Of a stretch of DNA of 64,000 bases, positions 39,031 to 48,655 are shown piece by piece. Positions within the stretch are counted from its first letter, which is position 1. Every line of letters starts with the position of its first letter. This DNA is from Cellvibrionaceae bacterium. GTDB lineage: Bacteria > Pseudomonadota > Gammaproteobacteria > Pseudomonadales > Cellvibrionaceae. Made by a program: the position numbers and the translations under genes. The notes under the pieces are model-generated. The model did not search any database. It was not told the origin of the DNA and worked only from the letters and a program-made list of their open reading frames with translations. The stretch spans positions 1 through 64,000 of the forward strand of contig JAOXRT010000083.1 in the NCBI GenBank assembly GCA_025800365.1, read 5' to 3'.

Positions 39031-41871
39031 TTATTTATCGAGGTTAAGCGCTTCGTCGATAAAGCGATTTTGCTCTTCAATGTGCTGGGACATATAGCCC
39101 GCTGCTGGCGCCGCTGACGCTGGACGACCCGCAAAGCTCAATGGCAAGCTTGCATTAACCTGTTCGATAATTCGGCGGAAATGATGCTGACTACTGTACC
39201 AAGCACCCTGATTCTTAGGCTCTTCCTGACACCAAATCACTTCCTCTAAGTTCGGATAAGTGGCCAATTCGTTTTTCAGCTCTTCATCTGGGAACGGATA
39301 TAACTGCTCCAAGCGAACCAGAGCTACATCTTCTTGACCGCGCTCCATACGTGCTTCCAACAAGTGGTAATAAACCTTACCGGAACACAATACTACGCGC
39401 TTAATCTTAGATTTATCTTCAAGATTATCGCCAATCACATTCTGGAATTGGCCTTCGGCCAACTCTTCCAAACTGGATGTCGCTAATTTGTGACGCAGAA
39501 TCCACTTAGGCGACATCACTACCAACGGACGACGCATTGGTCGAATCGCCTGGCGACGCAACATGTGGAATACTTGCGCCGGTGTGGTTGGGATACACAC
39601 TTGAATATTGTGCTGTGCACACAGCTGCAAGTAACGCTCCAAACGCGCTGAGGAATGCTCTGGCCCCTGACCTTCATAACCGTGCGGCAACAACATAGTT
39701 AAACCACATAGACGGCCCCACTTTTGCTCGCCCGAGGTAATAAATTGATCGATCACGACCTGAGCACCGTTAGCAAAATCACCAAACTGCGCTTCCCAAA
39801 TCACCAGACCTTTCGGGCTGGTGGTGGCATAGCCATACTCAAATGCCAGCACGGCCTCTTCTGAAAGATATGAATCGTACAATTCAAAATCAGGCTGACC
39901 TTCGTATAAGTTTTCTAATGGCAGGTAGGTTTCCGCATCTTTCTGATTATGCACCACCGCATGGCGGTGCGAGAAAGTGCCTCGACCTACATCTTGACCC
40001 GTAATTCGAATCGGGAATCCCTGCTCTAGCAACGTTGCATACGCTAGGGTTTCACCCATGCCCCAGTTGATAGAAAGAGCACCTTGGGCCATCTTGCTGC
40101 GGTCTTCGTAAATTTTATTTACTTGACGCTGAACTTGAATGCCATCAGGAACATGGGCAATTTTATTGGCCACCTCCTGTAGTTCTTTCATGTCATAGCC
40201 GGTGTTGCCATCAGTTTGCCAGTTGTGGCCAATGTATGGGCTCCAGTCAACAAACATCGAAGAATCTGGCTCGCTCACCAAACCGTGGGCAACATGCTCA
40301 CCGCGATCAAGACGTGCACGATACTCATTCGACATATCGTCAGCTTCCGCCTGACTCATAACACCCTCAGCAACAAGCTGATCGGCGTAAATAGTACGGG
40401 TCGACTTGTGTTTACGAATCACCTGGTACATAAGCGGTTGAGTCGCAGATGGCTCATCGGTTTCGTTGTGACCGCGACGGCGGTAACAAACCAAATCAAT
40501 GACTACATCTTTGTGGAACTCGTTACGATAGTCAGCGGCTAGTTGGGTAACAAAAGCAACCGCTTCTGGATCATCACCATTGACGTGCAAGATCGGACAT
40601 TCGATCATCTTAGCAACGTCAGTACAGTACTCGGTTGAACGCGAGTCTTCACGCTTACTGGTGGTAAAGCCAACTTGGTTGTTCAGTACAATATGAATTG
40701 TACCGCCAGTGCCATAGGCGCGGGTTTGTGACATCTGGAAAGTTTCCATCACCACACCTTGACCCGCGAAAGCTGCATCACCGTGAACAACGATAGGCAC
40801 CACAGTGTTACCTTCGTTATCATCGCGTCGATCTTGGCGAGCTCGTACCGACCCCTCTACCACTGGAGAAGCAATTTCCAAGTGAGACGGGTTAAAAGCC
40901 ATGGCCAAGTGTACTTCGCCACCTGGTGTCATCACATTGGAAGAAAAACCCTGGTGGTATTTCACATCACCGGAGCTATCAGACAGCAGACGCTTACCTT
41001 CAAATTCTTCGAAAAGCTCGGATGGGTTTTTACCCAAGACGTTTACCAAGGTATTCAATCGACCACGGTGGGCCATACCCAGTACAATTTCTTTTGCACC
41101 GAAGTGACCACAACGTTTAATCGTGCCATCCAAGATAGGGATCAAGCTTTCCGCGCCTTCTAGACCAAAGCGCTTAGTACCTGGATACTTAGAGTCCAAG
41201 TGACGCTCTAGACCTTCAGCGGCGGTTAAACGCTCTAAAATTTCTTTTTTGATCTGCTCACTAAACACCGGCTTTGAACGCACGCTTTCTAAACGCTGCT
41301 GTAGCCACTGCTTTTCCGCGAAATCGGTAATGTGCATGATTTCTGGGCCAACCGAGCCACAGTAAGTCTGCTCAAGAGAATCAACGATCTCTTTTAGCGT
41401 GCACTCATCTTTACCAATAAACAGATTGCCCGTCTGGAAAACGGTATCGAGGTCGGCCGGGGTTAAGCCGTGAAAGCCTAAGGCTAAATCAGGTACCTCA
41501 TCACGTACCATCAAACCTAAAGGATCTAACTTGGCTTTTTTGTGACCGCGAAAACGATAAGAACTGATCAGCTGAACCACGCTAATCTGTTTAGTTTCGT
41601 GTTCAATATTCACGCCGCCAGAGCCTGGCGCGGCCAGCGGGCGTGCACGATTTTTACCCAGCAATTCAAAGTGCTGACGAATCGTAGAGTGAGGGGTATC
41701 CTGAGTTACAACGCCATTAACTCGAGGCAGTTGGTCAAAATAACTGCGCCACTCTTCCGGCACAGCATTTGGATCGTGTAAATATGTATCGTAGAGTTCC
41801 TCTACATAGGCCGCATTGCCCCCAGAAATATGGGAGGTGCTCCACAGTAGCTCCATGATGCTTTCTTGCAT
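39031..41871 (-). CDS. sucA: 2-oxoglutarate dehydrogenase E1 SucA
   Basis: Thiamine-diphosphate E1 subunit, 946 residues, that decarboxylates 2-oxoglutarate and transfers succinyl to the SucB lipoate. Motifs include GMAHRGRLNTLVNVLGK (~266-282), GDAAFAGQGVV and the cofactor region NNQVGFTTS, then FSHRHAVVH and GYEGQGPEHSSAR. The N-terminal E2-binding segment SGGNAAYVEELYDTYLHDP is intact. AGGTGG precedes the ATG at 41871. Followed by sucB after 83 bp. A ~970-bp non-coding gap separates it from sdhB. Confidence 0.98.
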   Translation of the reverse strand: MQESIMELLWSTSHISGGNAAYVEELYDTYLHDPNAVPEEWRSYFDQLPRVNGVVTQDTPHSTIRQHFELLGKNRARPLAAPGSGGVNIEHETKQISVVQLISSYRFRGHKKAKLDPLGLMVRDEVPDLALGFHGLTPADLDTVFQTGNLFIGKDECTLKEIVDSLEQTYCGSVGPEIMHITDFAEKQWLQQRLESVRSKPVFSEQIKKEILERLTAAEGLERHLDSKYPGTKRFGLEGAESLIPILDGTIKRCGHFGAKEIVLGMAHRGRLNTLVNVLGKNPSELFEEFEGKRLLSDSSGDVKYHQGFSSNVMTPGGEVHLAMAFNPSHLEIASPVVEGSVRARQDRRDDNEGNTVVPIVVHGDAAFAGQGVVMETFQMSQTRAYGTGGTIHIVLNNQVGFTTSKREDSRSTEYCTDVAKMIECPILHVNGDDPEAVAFVTQLAADYRNEFHKDVVIDLVCYRRRGHNETDEPSATQPLMYQVIRKHKSTRTIYADQLVAEGVMSQAEADDMSNEYRARLDRGEHVAHGLVSEPDSSMFVDWSPYIGHNWQTDGNTGYDMKELQEVANKIAHVPDGIQVQRQVNKIYEDRSKMAQGALSINWGMGETLAYATLLEQGFPIRITGQDVGRGTFSHRHAVVHNQKDAETYLPLENLYEGQPDFELYDSYLSEEAVLAFEYGYATTSPKGLVIWEAQFGDFANGAQVVIDQFITSGEQKWGRLCGLTMLLPHGYEGQGPEHSSARLERYLQLCAQHNIQVCIPTTPAQVFHMLRRQAIRPMRRPLVVMSPKWILRHKLATSSLEELAEGQFQNVIGDNLEDKSKIKRVVLCSGKVYYHLLEARMERGQEDVALVRLEQLYPFPDEELKNELATYPNLEEVIWCQEEPKNQGAWYSSQHHFRRIIEQVNASLPLSFAGRPASAAPAAGYMSQHIEEQNRFIDEALNLDK

Positions 41872-42762
41872 TTATTGCCCACCTTTAAAAGGGGCGCCCC
41901 ATCTGCACGGGATACAAGATCACTGATTACTTCTGATTGTTTACAATCGTCCACCACAGCCATACTACAGCCGCAATGCACCAAGGCGATCAGCACGTCA
42001 GTTCTTGCCGTCGCTGATTCGGAAAACCGAATCGCTGCGCGTGTTACCCAAGCCGATAAATCGACCTAATACAGATAGTCTGAGCATAGCCCAGATTACC
42101 CCTGCTACATACCATTAGCTTTTGCTATTCCAAGGTTCAGTCTTTTGGACTTCCCCCATCATCACTTCTTCCGGTTCTTCCCCGGTGCTGCAAGGCTTGA
42201 TGAGCCGATACAGCATATCGCCCTGGTTTTTTAAACAACCATAGGCACTTAACTCTATAAGACAATCACCGGAGTGATGTCCGCCATGCCATTCACGGCT
42301 AGGCTATTTTTGACTACCCTGCCCTTGGCTTTCGCCGATTAGCAGCAGGTGGCTGGGTAGCTGGGTTCCCGCACTGTTTTATAACTCCCAAAGGAGCGAG
42401 CTCTTTTTTATTGACGACCTCTTGTGGCGCCTTTTACATCTTTTTGAGCTCTTATCACTCGATCCGCGACTACGCTGAAATGTTTTTTCAACGGATCTAT
42501 AGCTTTTCTGGTGCCTTCAGTTTTGCCTTTAATTTGGCTTGAGGGCCTTTTGCCAGAAATCAGCGGTAATTTCGCGCAAAATTGCGCTGAAACACTCGCT
42601 TATTAATCATTTAGAGCAATAGTGTAGAACAAAATCACCACTTCGCCCTATTGGGCCTTAGTCGATAGCCTAAGCCAGCGATCAAAGGCGCGATATTTTA
42701 ACCCTATTTGGGTGAAAATTGATAAGACATTGTTGTTTTTTTACAACGATATTCTATCAAAA
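41872..42762. other. Long non-coding gap between sdhB and sucA
   Basis: About 890 bp without a supportable gene. It must carry the suc promoter. Directly visible are GGGGCGCCCC (41891-41900), a perfect palindrome just upstream of the sucA ribosome-binding site; GATTGT-tt-ACAATC (41935-41948), a candidate operator; and a plus-strand hairpin AAAGGAG-cgag-CTCTTTTTT (42390-42409) that looks like a small terminator. A 67-codon frame at 41866 on plus has no start signal and overlaps the operator region. Confidence 0.6.
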
Positions 42763-42796
42763 GAAAACCTTGGCAGGCCGAAACCCCCAAGGTTTT
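42763..42796 (-). terminator. Intrinsic terminator after sdhB
   Basis: AAAACCTTGG (42764-42773) and CCAAGGTTTT (42787-42796) form a perfect 10-bp stem. On the minus strand the exit runs TTTTCTTTT. It is ~50 bp past the sdhB stop, so sdhCDAB can end here instead of reading into sucA. Confidence 0.82.
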
Positions 42797-42844
42797 CTGT
42801 AAACCGCTTGTAAGCCGCCCTATTCAGGCGGCTAAAGCCCACAA

Positions 42845-43549
42845 TTAAGTGGCGCTTTGGATCAGCATATTACGAATATGGCCAATCGCGCGGGTTGGGT
42901 TCAAGCCCTTAGGGCAAACCGACACACAGTTCTGAATACCGTGACAGCGGAATACACTGAACGGATCATCTAGATTTGCCAAACGCTCTTCGGTTGCGGT
43001 GTCGCGACTGTCCGCCAAGAAGCGGTAAGCCTGCAACAAACCAGCAGGACCAATGAACTTATCTGGGTTCCACCAGAAAGACGGGCAAGAGGTTGAGCAA
43101 CAAGCGCACAAAATACACTCGTACAAACCATCCAACTTGGCGCGATCTTCTGGAGACTGCAAACGCTCAATAGCCGGCGCTGGCTCATTGTTCTGCAAGT
43201 AAGGCGTGATTTTCTTGTACTGCTCATAAAACTGAGACATATCGATAACAAGATCACGAATCACTGGCAAGCCAGGTAGCGGACGCAACACCAAGGTGTT
43301 GTTTTCCACACACTCAGACAAAGCCATAATACAGGCCAAGCCGTTTTTACCATTGATGTTCATGCCATCTGAGCCACATACACCCTCACGACAAGAACGA
43401 CGGAAGGCCAAGCTAGGCTCCTGAGCCTTCAACAACTCAAGCACATCCAAAACCATCAGGTCTTTACCCTGAGTGTCCACCTCATAAGTTTGCATGGATG
43501 GCTCAGCGTCGGTCTCAGGGTTGTAACGATAAACTTCTACTTTCAACAT
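42845..43549 (-). CDS. sdhB: Succinate dehydrogenase iron-sulfur subunit SdhB
   Basis: Electron-transfer subunit of complex II on the cytoplasmic face of the inner membrane; 234 residues. The [2Fe-2S] ligands are in CREGVCGSDGMNINGKNGLA with the next Cys following, and the [4Fe-4S]/[3Fe-4S] ligands are in CILCACCSTSCPSFWW and CHGIQNCVSVCPKGLNP. It passes electrons from SdhA to ubiquinone at SdhCD. Last gene of sdhCDAB, 15 bp after sdhA. Confidence 0.98.
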   Translation of the reverse strand: MLKVEVYRYNPETDAEPSMQTYEVDTQGKDLMVLDVLELLKAQEPSLAFRRSCREGVCGSDGMNINGKNGLACIMALSECVENNTLVLRPLPGLPVIRDLVIDMSQFYEQYKKITPYLQNNEPAPAIERLQSPEDRAKLDGLYECILCACCSTSCPSFWWNPDKFIGPAGLLQAYRFLADSRDTATEERLANLDDPFSVFRCHGIQNCVSVCPKGLNPTRAIGHIRNMLIQSAT

Positions 43550-43564
43550 GATTCCAAGCCCCGT

Positions 43565-45337
43565 TTAGTAGGTACGAACTTTAGGTTCGAAGTGGTCCAT
43601 GGTTTTCGGCGCAAAGTTAACAGCACGCTTACCAACACGCTTGTCTTCTGGGTAGTACATGGAGTGACACAACCAGTTTTCGTCATCACGATCTTGGAAG
43701 TCTTCACGAGCATGCGCACCACGAGATTCTTTACGCTCTTCCGCTGCAATCGCTGTCGCTTCTGCAACTTCTAGCAAGTTTTGTAGCTCAAGCGCTTCAA
43801 TACGGGCGGTATTAAACGCATTGGACTTATCATCCAACTTAACATTTTCAATACGCTCGCGCAGGTCTGCCAACTTCTTGATACCTTCTTGCATAAATTC
43901 GCCTTTGCGGAATACACCAAAGTGATTCTGCATAACGGTCTGCAATTCTTTACGAAGTACCGAAGCGTTCTCGCCGTCGTTCTTGTTGTTTACACGATCT
44001 AGACGAGACAATGCGGCTTCCAAGTCGGAATCAGTGGCTTCACGATGCTCAATACCTTCACGCAAGGCCTTCTCAATGAACAAGCCAGAAGAGCGGCCAA
44101 ATACCACCAAATCAAGCAATGAGTTACCACCCAAACGGTTAGCGCCGTGTACCGATACACAAGCCACTTCACCACAAGCGTAGAAGCCATCAATAATCTG
44201 ATCGTTACCTTCCGCATCAACGGTCAGCGCCTGACCATCAATATTTGTAGGAATACCACCCATCATATAGTGACAAGTTGGTACTACAGGAATAGGTACT
44301 TTAACGGGGTCAGCGTGAGCAAAGGTGCGGCTCAATTCAAGAATACCTGGCAACTTGGCGTTAAGAGTTTCCTCACCCAAGTGATCCAGCTTCAAGAATA
44401 CGTGATCGCCTTCTGGGCCACAGCCACGACCTTCAAGAATCTCTTGAACCATTGAACGCGCAACAACATCACGGCCAGCCAAGTCTTTGGCGTTCGGCGC
44501 ATAACGCTCCATGAAACGTTCGCCATCTTTGTTAATTAGGTAGCCACCCTCACCGCGACAACCTTCAGTAACCAATACACCCGCGCCCGCGATACCGGTT
44601 GGGTGGAACTGCCACATTTCGATATCTTGTACTGGGAAGCCAGCACGTAGCGCCATACCAACACCGTCACCAGTATTGATGTGCGCATTAGTCGTAGAGG
44701 CGTAAATACGGCCTGCACCGCCAGTGGCAAATACGGTTGCCTTGGACTTAACGTAAACCACTTCGCCATCTTCGATGTTCATGGCGATCACACCAACCAC
44801 AGCACCATCTTGGTTTTTCACGATATCGATCGCGAACCACTCATTCAGGAATACCGTGTTGTTTTTTACGTTACCTTGGTACAAGGCGTGCAATAGCGCG
44901 TGACCGGTACGGTCCGCAGCTGCACAGGTACGAGCGGCCTGACCGCCCTTACCGAAATCTTTAGACTGACCACCAAAAGGACGCTGATAGATACGACCTT
45001 CTTCAGTACGTGAAAACGGCAAGCCCATGTGCTCTAGCTCAAACACCGCCTCTGGACCTACTGAACACATATATTCAATAGCATCCTGGTCACCGATATA
45101 GTCAGAACCTTTTACAGTGTCATACATATGCCAACGCCAATCGTCATTCGGATCATCCGAAGCGATTGCACAGGTGATACCACCCTGCGCTGATACTGTG
45201 TGTGAGCGAGTTGGAAATACTTTGGTAATTACCGCCGTCTTATAACCAGACTGGGCTAATTGCAGGGCAGCTCGCATGCCTGCACCGCCACCGCCAATAA
45301 CGATGCCGTCAAATGAAATCGTGCGCATATTCGCCAT
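43565..45337 (-). CDS. sdhA: Succinate dehydrogenase flavoprotein subunit SdhA
   Basis: Oxidises succinate to fumarate with covalently bound FAD; 590 residues, full length. The FAD motif is [15 protein letters not shown], the His that binds FAD is in [11 protein letters not shown] (~His46), and the active-site region has [15 protein letters not shown] and [15 protein letters not shown] at 45337; 3 bp separate it from the sdhD stop, so the operon is tightly coupled. Confidence 0.98.
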   Translation of the reverse strand: MANMRTISFDGIVIGGGGAGMRAALQLAQSGYKTAVITKVFPTRSHTVSAQGGITCAIASDDPNDDWRWHMYDTVKGSDYIGDQDAIEYMCSVGPEAVFELEHMGLPFSRTEEGRIYQRPFGGQSKDFGKGGQAARTCAAADRTGHALLHALYQGNVKNNTVFLNEWFAIDIVKNQDGAVVGVIAMNIEDGEVVYVKSKATVFATGGAGRIYASTTNAHINTGDGVGMALRAGFPVQDIEMWQFHPTGIAGAGVLVTEGCRGEGGYLINKDGERFMERYAPNAKDLAGRDVVARSMVQEILEGRGCGPEGDHVFLKLDHLGEETLNAKLPGILELSRTFAHADPVKVPIPVVPTCHYMMGGIPTNIDGQALTVDAEGNDQIIDGFYACGEVACVSVHGANRLGGNSLLDLVVFGRSSGLFIEKALREGIEHREATDSDLEAALSRLDRVNNKNDGENASVLRKELQTVMQNHFGVFRKGEFMQEGIKKLADLRERIENVKLDDKSNAFNTARIEALELQNLLEVAEATAIAAEERKESRGAHAREDFQDRDDENWLCHSMYYPEDKRVGKRAVNFAPKTMDHFEPKVRTY

Positions 45338-45340
45338 GTG

Positions 45341-45709
45341 TTAAACCCCCCAAAGAATCTCTATGCCCCAAACGACATAGGTAACTGTGATCAAACCAAG
45401 AACCATCTGCATCAATACGCGCAAGATAGTCGCCTTGTTGCCCATCAATCGGTTGGTTAAGTAATCCGTCAATACTGCCCACAAACCAATCCAGGCATGC
45501 GCAGCAATTGATAAAAGAGTAATTAAGGAGAAAACACGCATCCACAATGTGGAGTACAAGCCCTTCCAAACCTCGTAGTTCAACTCTGGGGTTAGCACTA
45601 TAAAGGCCACCAGAAAAATTGTGTAAGCGGCCATAACCACGGCACTAACACGTTGAATCATCCAGTCGTAAAGGCCGCTGCGGCCAAAACTTGTAACTGC
45701 AGTTACCAT
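45341..45709 (-). CDS. sdhD: Succinate dehydrogenase membrane anchor SdhD
   Basis: Hydrophobic anchor of complex II, 122 residues with three transmembrane helices; it helps bind heme b and ubiquinone. Start taken as the ATG at 45709, since the longer frame begins with TTG. That ATG overlaps the sdhC stop (ATGGTAA), so translation is coupled. SGLYDWMIQRVSAVVMAAY is the usual SdhD N-terminal motif, and AHAWIGLWAVLTDY holds the likely heme-ligand His. Confidence 0.95.
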   Translation of the reverse strand: MVTAVTSFGRSGLYDWMIQRVSAVVMAAYTIFLVAFIVLTPELNYEVWKGLYSTLWMRVFSLITLLSIAAHAWIGLWAVLTDYLTNRLMGNKATILRVLMQMVLGLITVTYVVWGIEILWGV

Positions 45710-46077
45710 ACCCAAACCCCCGCAAGTAGAATCAATACAGCGATGACGGCAATGGCGATTTTCGCGCCCTTCTGGCCACCTTCAAGGTCTTCACCAATAC
45801 CAGCATCCATAATCAGGTGTCGAATACCTGCCACCATGTGATAAACCAGTCCAGCCAGCGTCAACCAAATAATGAATTGGCACAGTGGACTGCTCAGGGT
45901 GTCTTGCAACTCAGCAAAGCCTGCAGCTGAAGATAAACTCTTATCGAGCATCCAAAGCAAAATGGCTACGCCGGCAAACAAGGCCACACCGGAAACACGG
46001 TGAAGAATGGAAACGTAGGCGGTGATGGGTAGTTTTATCGTTGAAATGTCGAGATTGACAGGTCTGTTTTTTTTCAC
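45703..46077 (-). CDS. sdhC: Succinate dehydrogenase cytochrome b556 subunit SdhC
   Basis: Cytochrome b anchor of complex II, 124 residues with three transmembrane helices. NRPVNLDISTIKLPITAYVS followed by ILHRVSGV is the family signature, and the heme-ligand His lies in GLVYHMVAGIRHLIMD. The start is GTG at 46077, with AGGTG upstream; the first residues match SdhC relatives. A strong promoter is seen at 46248-46276. First gene of sdhCDAB. Confidence 0.96.
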   Translation of the reverse strand: MKKNRPVNLDISTIKLPITAYVSILHRVSGVALFAGVAILLWMLDKSLSSAAGFAELQDTLSSPLCQFIIWLTLAGLVYHMVAGIRHLIMDAGIGEDLEGGQKGAKIAIAVIAVLILLAGVWVW

Positions 46078-46247
46078 GGTTGTATCACACCTATTGTGCC
46101 CGGTTTTTGCTACACGCTATGGTCGCTAAACACGGGGGCGGGTTTGAGACAGCTCAGCGGGCCTAACTTAGACCGTTTGAATCCACCTCCCTAGCATAGG
46201 TAAATAGCACGTTTATTGCCATCTACCCCCCTGCAAGATCGCGCGGA

Positions 46248-46276
46248 ATTATAGAGATCACACTGTAAAATTACAA
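46248..46276 (-). promoter_or_regulatory. Sigma-70 promoter for sdhCDAB
   Basis: On the minus strand TTGTAA (46276-46271), a 17-bp spacer and TATAAT (46253-46248), a perfect -10 box, about 170 bp upstream of sdhC. Confidence 0.75.
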
Positions 46277-46511
46277 ATGAAAAGGGGTTTATATGGCCAA
46301 ATGTCTAAGAAAAATATGAACTTACTGAGAACAGTTCACATGTAAGGCAGAAATTCGTACAAACAATAAACAAAGCTCAAAATTTGTCGCTTTAAATTGC
46401 TTTTGGGCTTCACATCCAGCAAAGCAAGTAAAAGCGCGCCCTAAGACAGCCTGTAGCAATTTAGAGACTATACTTAAGTCGAAAAAGCCACAGTTTATCC
46501 GCTTTAGATCA

Positions 46512-46539
46512 TTGACTTTGACACTCCGGTGCTTATAGT
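46512..46539 (+). promoter_or_regulatory. Sigma-70 promoter for gltA
   Basis: TTGACT (46512-46517), 16-bp spacer, TATAGT (46534-46539), about 157 bp upstream of the gltA start. The rest of the 619-bp sdhC-gltA spacer shows no gene; it is AT-rich and probably holds further control sites. Confidence 0.6.
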
Positions 46540-46696
46540 TGTCCACCCAATTAGAGCCAAAGTGAAGAATTTTCGCGAATTTTTAACTAAAAAGGCCGCA
46601 TAAATGTGCAGTGTTGTTCTCGTACGGATAGCAATTATGGCATCGCCATACACTGCGAAATTGAAGCAGAATTTACAGCAGAAATAGGAGCCCGTA

Positions 46697-47986
46697 ATGA
46701 CTGATAAGAAAGCTACCCTTTCGGTCGACGGTTTAGAGCAAACCATAGAACTGCCAATGTACTCTGGCAGCGTCGGTCCTGATGTGATCGATGTTAGCAG
46801 CTTAACTTCAAAAGGTTACTTCACTTACGATCCGGGCTTTATGGCCACCGCTTCATGTGATTCTAAAATCACCTACATCGATGGCGGCGCCGGTGTTTTA
46901 TTACATCGCGGTTACCCAATTGATCAGTTAGCCGAGCACTCTGACTACTTAGAGACTTGCTTCCTTCTATTAAACGGTGAGCTACCAAGCAAAGCCGAGA
47001 AAGAAGACTTTGTAGACACCATTACTCACCATACCATGGTGCATGAGAACATCTCTCGCTTTTTCCGTGGCTTCCGAAGCGACGCCCACCCAATGTCTAT
47101 TATGTGTGGCGCGGTAGGTGCATTAGCCTCTTTCTACCACGATTCCTTAGACATCACCGACGAAGAGCACCGCAAAATTTCTGCGCACCGCTTAATCGCT
47201 AAGATGCCAACCTTGGCCGCCATGTGCTACAAGCACCACATCGGCCAGCCATTCATGTACCCACGCAATGATCTGAGCTACTCAGAGAACTTCTTGCACA
47301 TGATGTTTGGCACTCCTTGCGATGAGCCAAAGGTAAACCCAGTATTGGCGCGTGCTATGGACAAGATTTTCTTGTTGCACGCTGATCACGAGCAGAACGC
47401 TTCTACCTCTACCGTTCGCTTGGCTGGCTCTTCTGGCGCCAACCCATTTGCTTGTATCGCTGCCGGTATCGCTACTCTGTGGGGCCCTGCTCACGGTGGT
47501 GCGAACGAAGCCGTACTGACTATGCTAGAAGAAATTGGCAGCGTTGATCGCATTGACGAGTTCGTTGCCAAGGCGAAAGACAAGAACGATCCTTTCCGCC
47601 TAATGGGCTTCGGTCACCGTGTTTATAAGAACTTTGACCCACGCGCCAAGGTAATGAAAGAAACCTGTGACGAAGTATTGTCTGAGCTAGGTTTGGAAAA
47701 CGATCCACTATTGGCCATCGCCAAGCGTCTAGAAGAAATCGCCCTGGAAGACGAGTACTTCATCGAGAAGAAACTGTATCCAAACGTAGACTTCTACTCT
47801 GGCATCATCATGAAGGCGATCGGTATTCCAACCGATATGTTCACCGTGATCTTCGCAACTGGCCGTACCGTTGGCTGGATTGCACACTGGCACGAGATGA
47901 TCTCTAACCCATACAAAATTGGCCGTCCGCGTCAGTTGTACACCGGTTACGAGTCTCGCGACTACCAACCAGTGGACAAGCGCTAA
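46697..47986 (+). CDS. gltA: Citrate synthase GltA (type II)
   Basis: Condenses oxaloacetate and acetyl-CoA to citrate, the entry to the TCA cycle. The 429 residues match the hexameric, NADH-regulated Gram-negative type. Catalytic motifs are [21 protein letters not shown] and [16 protein letters not shown] (His and Arg), with the Asp region near [13 protein letters not shown] at 46697 has ATAGGAG upstream. Divergent from sdhCDAB, the arrangement found in Pseudomonas, so shared regulation through the spacer is likely. Confidence 0.98.
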   Translation: MTDKKATLSVDGLEQTIELPMYSGSVGPDVIDVSSLTSKGYFTYDPGFMATASCDSKITYIDGGAGVLLHRGYPIDQLAEHSDYLETCFLLLNGELPSKAEKEDFVDTITHHTMVHENISRFFRGFRSDAHPMSIMCGAVGALASFYHDSLDITDEEHRKISAHRLIAKMPTLAAMCYKHHIGQPFMYPRNDLSYSENFLHMMFGTPCDEPKVNPVLARAMDKIFLLHADHEQNASTSTVRLAGSSGANPFACIAAGIATLWGPAHGGANEAVLTMLEEIGSVDRIDEFVAKAKDKNDPFRLMGFGHRVYKNFDPRAKVMKETCDEVLSELGLENDPLLAIAKRLEEIALEDEYFIEKKLYPNVDFYSGIIMKAIGIPTDMFTVIFATGRTVGWIAHWHEMISNPYKIGRPRQLYTGYESRDYQPVDKR

Positions 47987-48006
47987 TCTCTTCGATTACC
48001 GCGCAC

Positions 48007-48037
48007 AAAAAAGCCCGAGCAGTGCTCGGGCTTTTTT
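48007..48037 (+). terminator. Intrinsic terminator after gltA
   Basis: GCCCGAGC (48013-48020) and GCTCGGGC (48024-48031), loop AGT, flanked by six A and six T. It lies 20 bp after the gltA stop and may also serve the convergent exbD-like gene. Confidence 0.92.
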
Positions 48038-48070
48038 GTTTCTGCGTTTTATAAATTGCCTAGCTTTAGC

Positions 48071-48490
48071 TCATAAGCTCTTGATATCAGGCAGTAAAGA
48101 GACCTGATAAACATTGGCTTGACGAGCCGCATCGGCGATAGCCACGTAGGTTTTAGCGCTGGATTTTCCATCAGCCTTTATAACAAGCGACGCCTTAGGG
48201 TTCTCGGCATGTAACCTGGCCACATTTGCGCGCACGGCACGTATATCCACCCGGCGGCCCTCCATCCATATTTCATCGCTGGCAGCCACCTGAATCAAAA
48301 TGGGTTCATTAGTACTGCTAATATTTTCAGGGGTAGAATCGGGGGTATCAACGGCTATGCCTACCTCCTTGATAAAGGACGCCGTTACGATAAAGAAAAT
48401 CAGCATGATAAAGACAACATCAAGCATCGGGGTTAAGTCGATTTCAGCTTTATCAGCACTATCATGCAAGGATTGTTTACGTCGAGTCAT
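48071..48490 (-). CDS. ExbD/TolR family biopolymer transport protein
   Basis: Inner-membrane protein of 139 residues with one N-terminal transmembrane helix (MLDVVFIMLIFFIVTASF) that carries the conserved Asp of ExbD/TolR, then a periplasmic domain. DLTPMLDVVFIMLIFF is the family signature and resembles the second ExbD of the ExbB-ExbB-ExbD-TonB clusters of marine gammaproteobacteria. It normally works with an ExbB/TolQ motor subunit and TonB to use the proton gradient, but no such partner is adjacent. AGAGGTGAT precedes the ATG at 48490. Confidence 0.9.
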   Translation of the reverse strand: MTRRKQSLHDSADKAEIDLTPMLDVVFIMLIFFIVTASFIKEVGIAVDTPDSTPENISSTNEPILIQVAASDEIWMEGRRVDIRAVRANVARLHAENPKASLVIKADGKSSAKTYVAIADAARQANVYQVSLLPDIKSL

Positions 48491-48655
48491 CGTATCACCT
48501 CTTTCTTTGCTTTATGTATTAAAGCCAAGACTCTAGGGCCAACAGCAATTCAGCTGTGGTAACTGAATTAGAACCAAGGCTCCCATTTAGAATAGAAGTG
48601 AATCAGGTCAATTGACAGGCCAATTGTGCAAAAAACAGGCAGTTTAGACTTATGT

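Noticed and set aside
41866-42069. 67-residue plus-strand frame at the sucA leader
   Set aside because: It begins opposite the sucA start codon and crosses the candidate operator; no ribosome-binding site.
46322-46746. Two minus-strand frames in the sdhC-gltA spacer
   Set aside because: One overlaps the gltA promoter and the other the gltA start; neither has a start signal or a recognisable protein.
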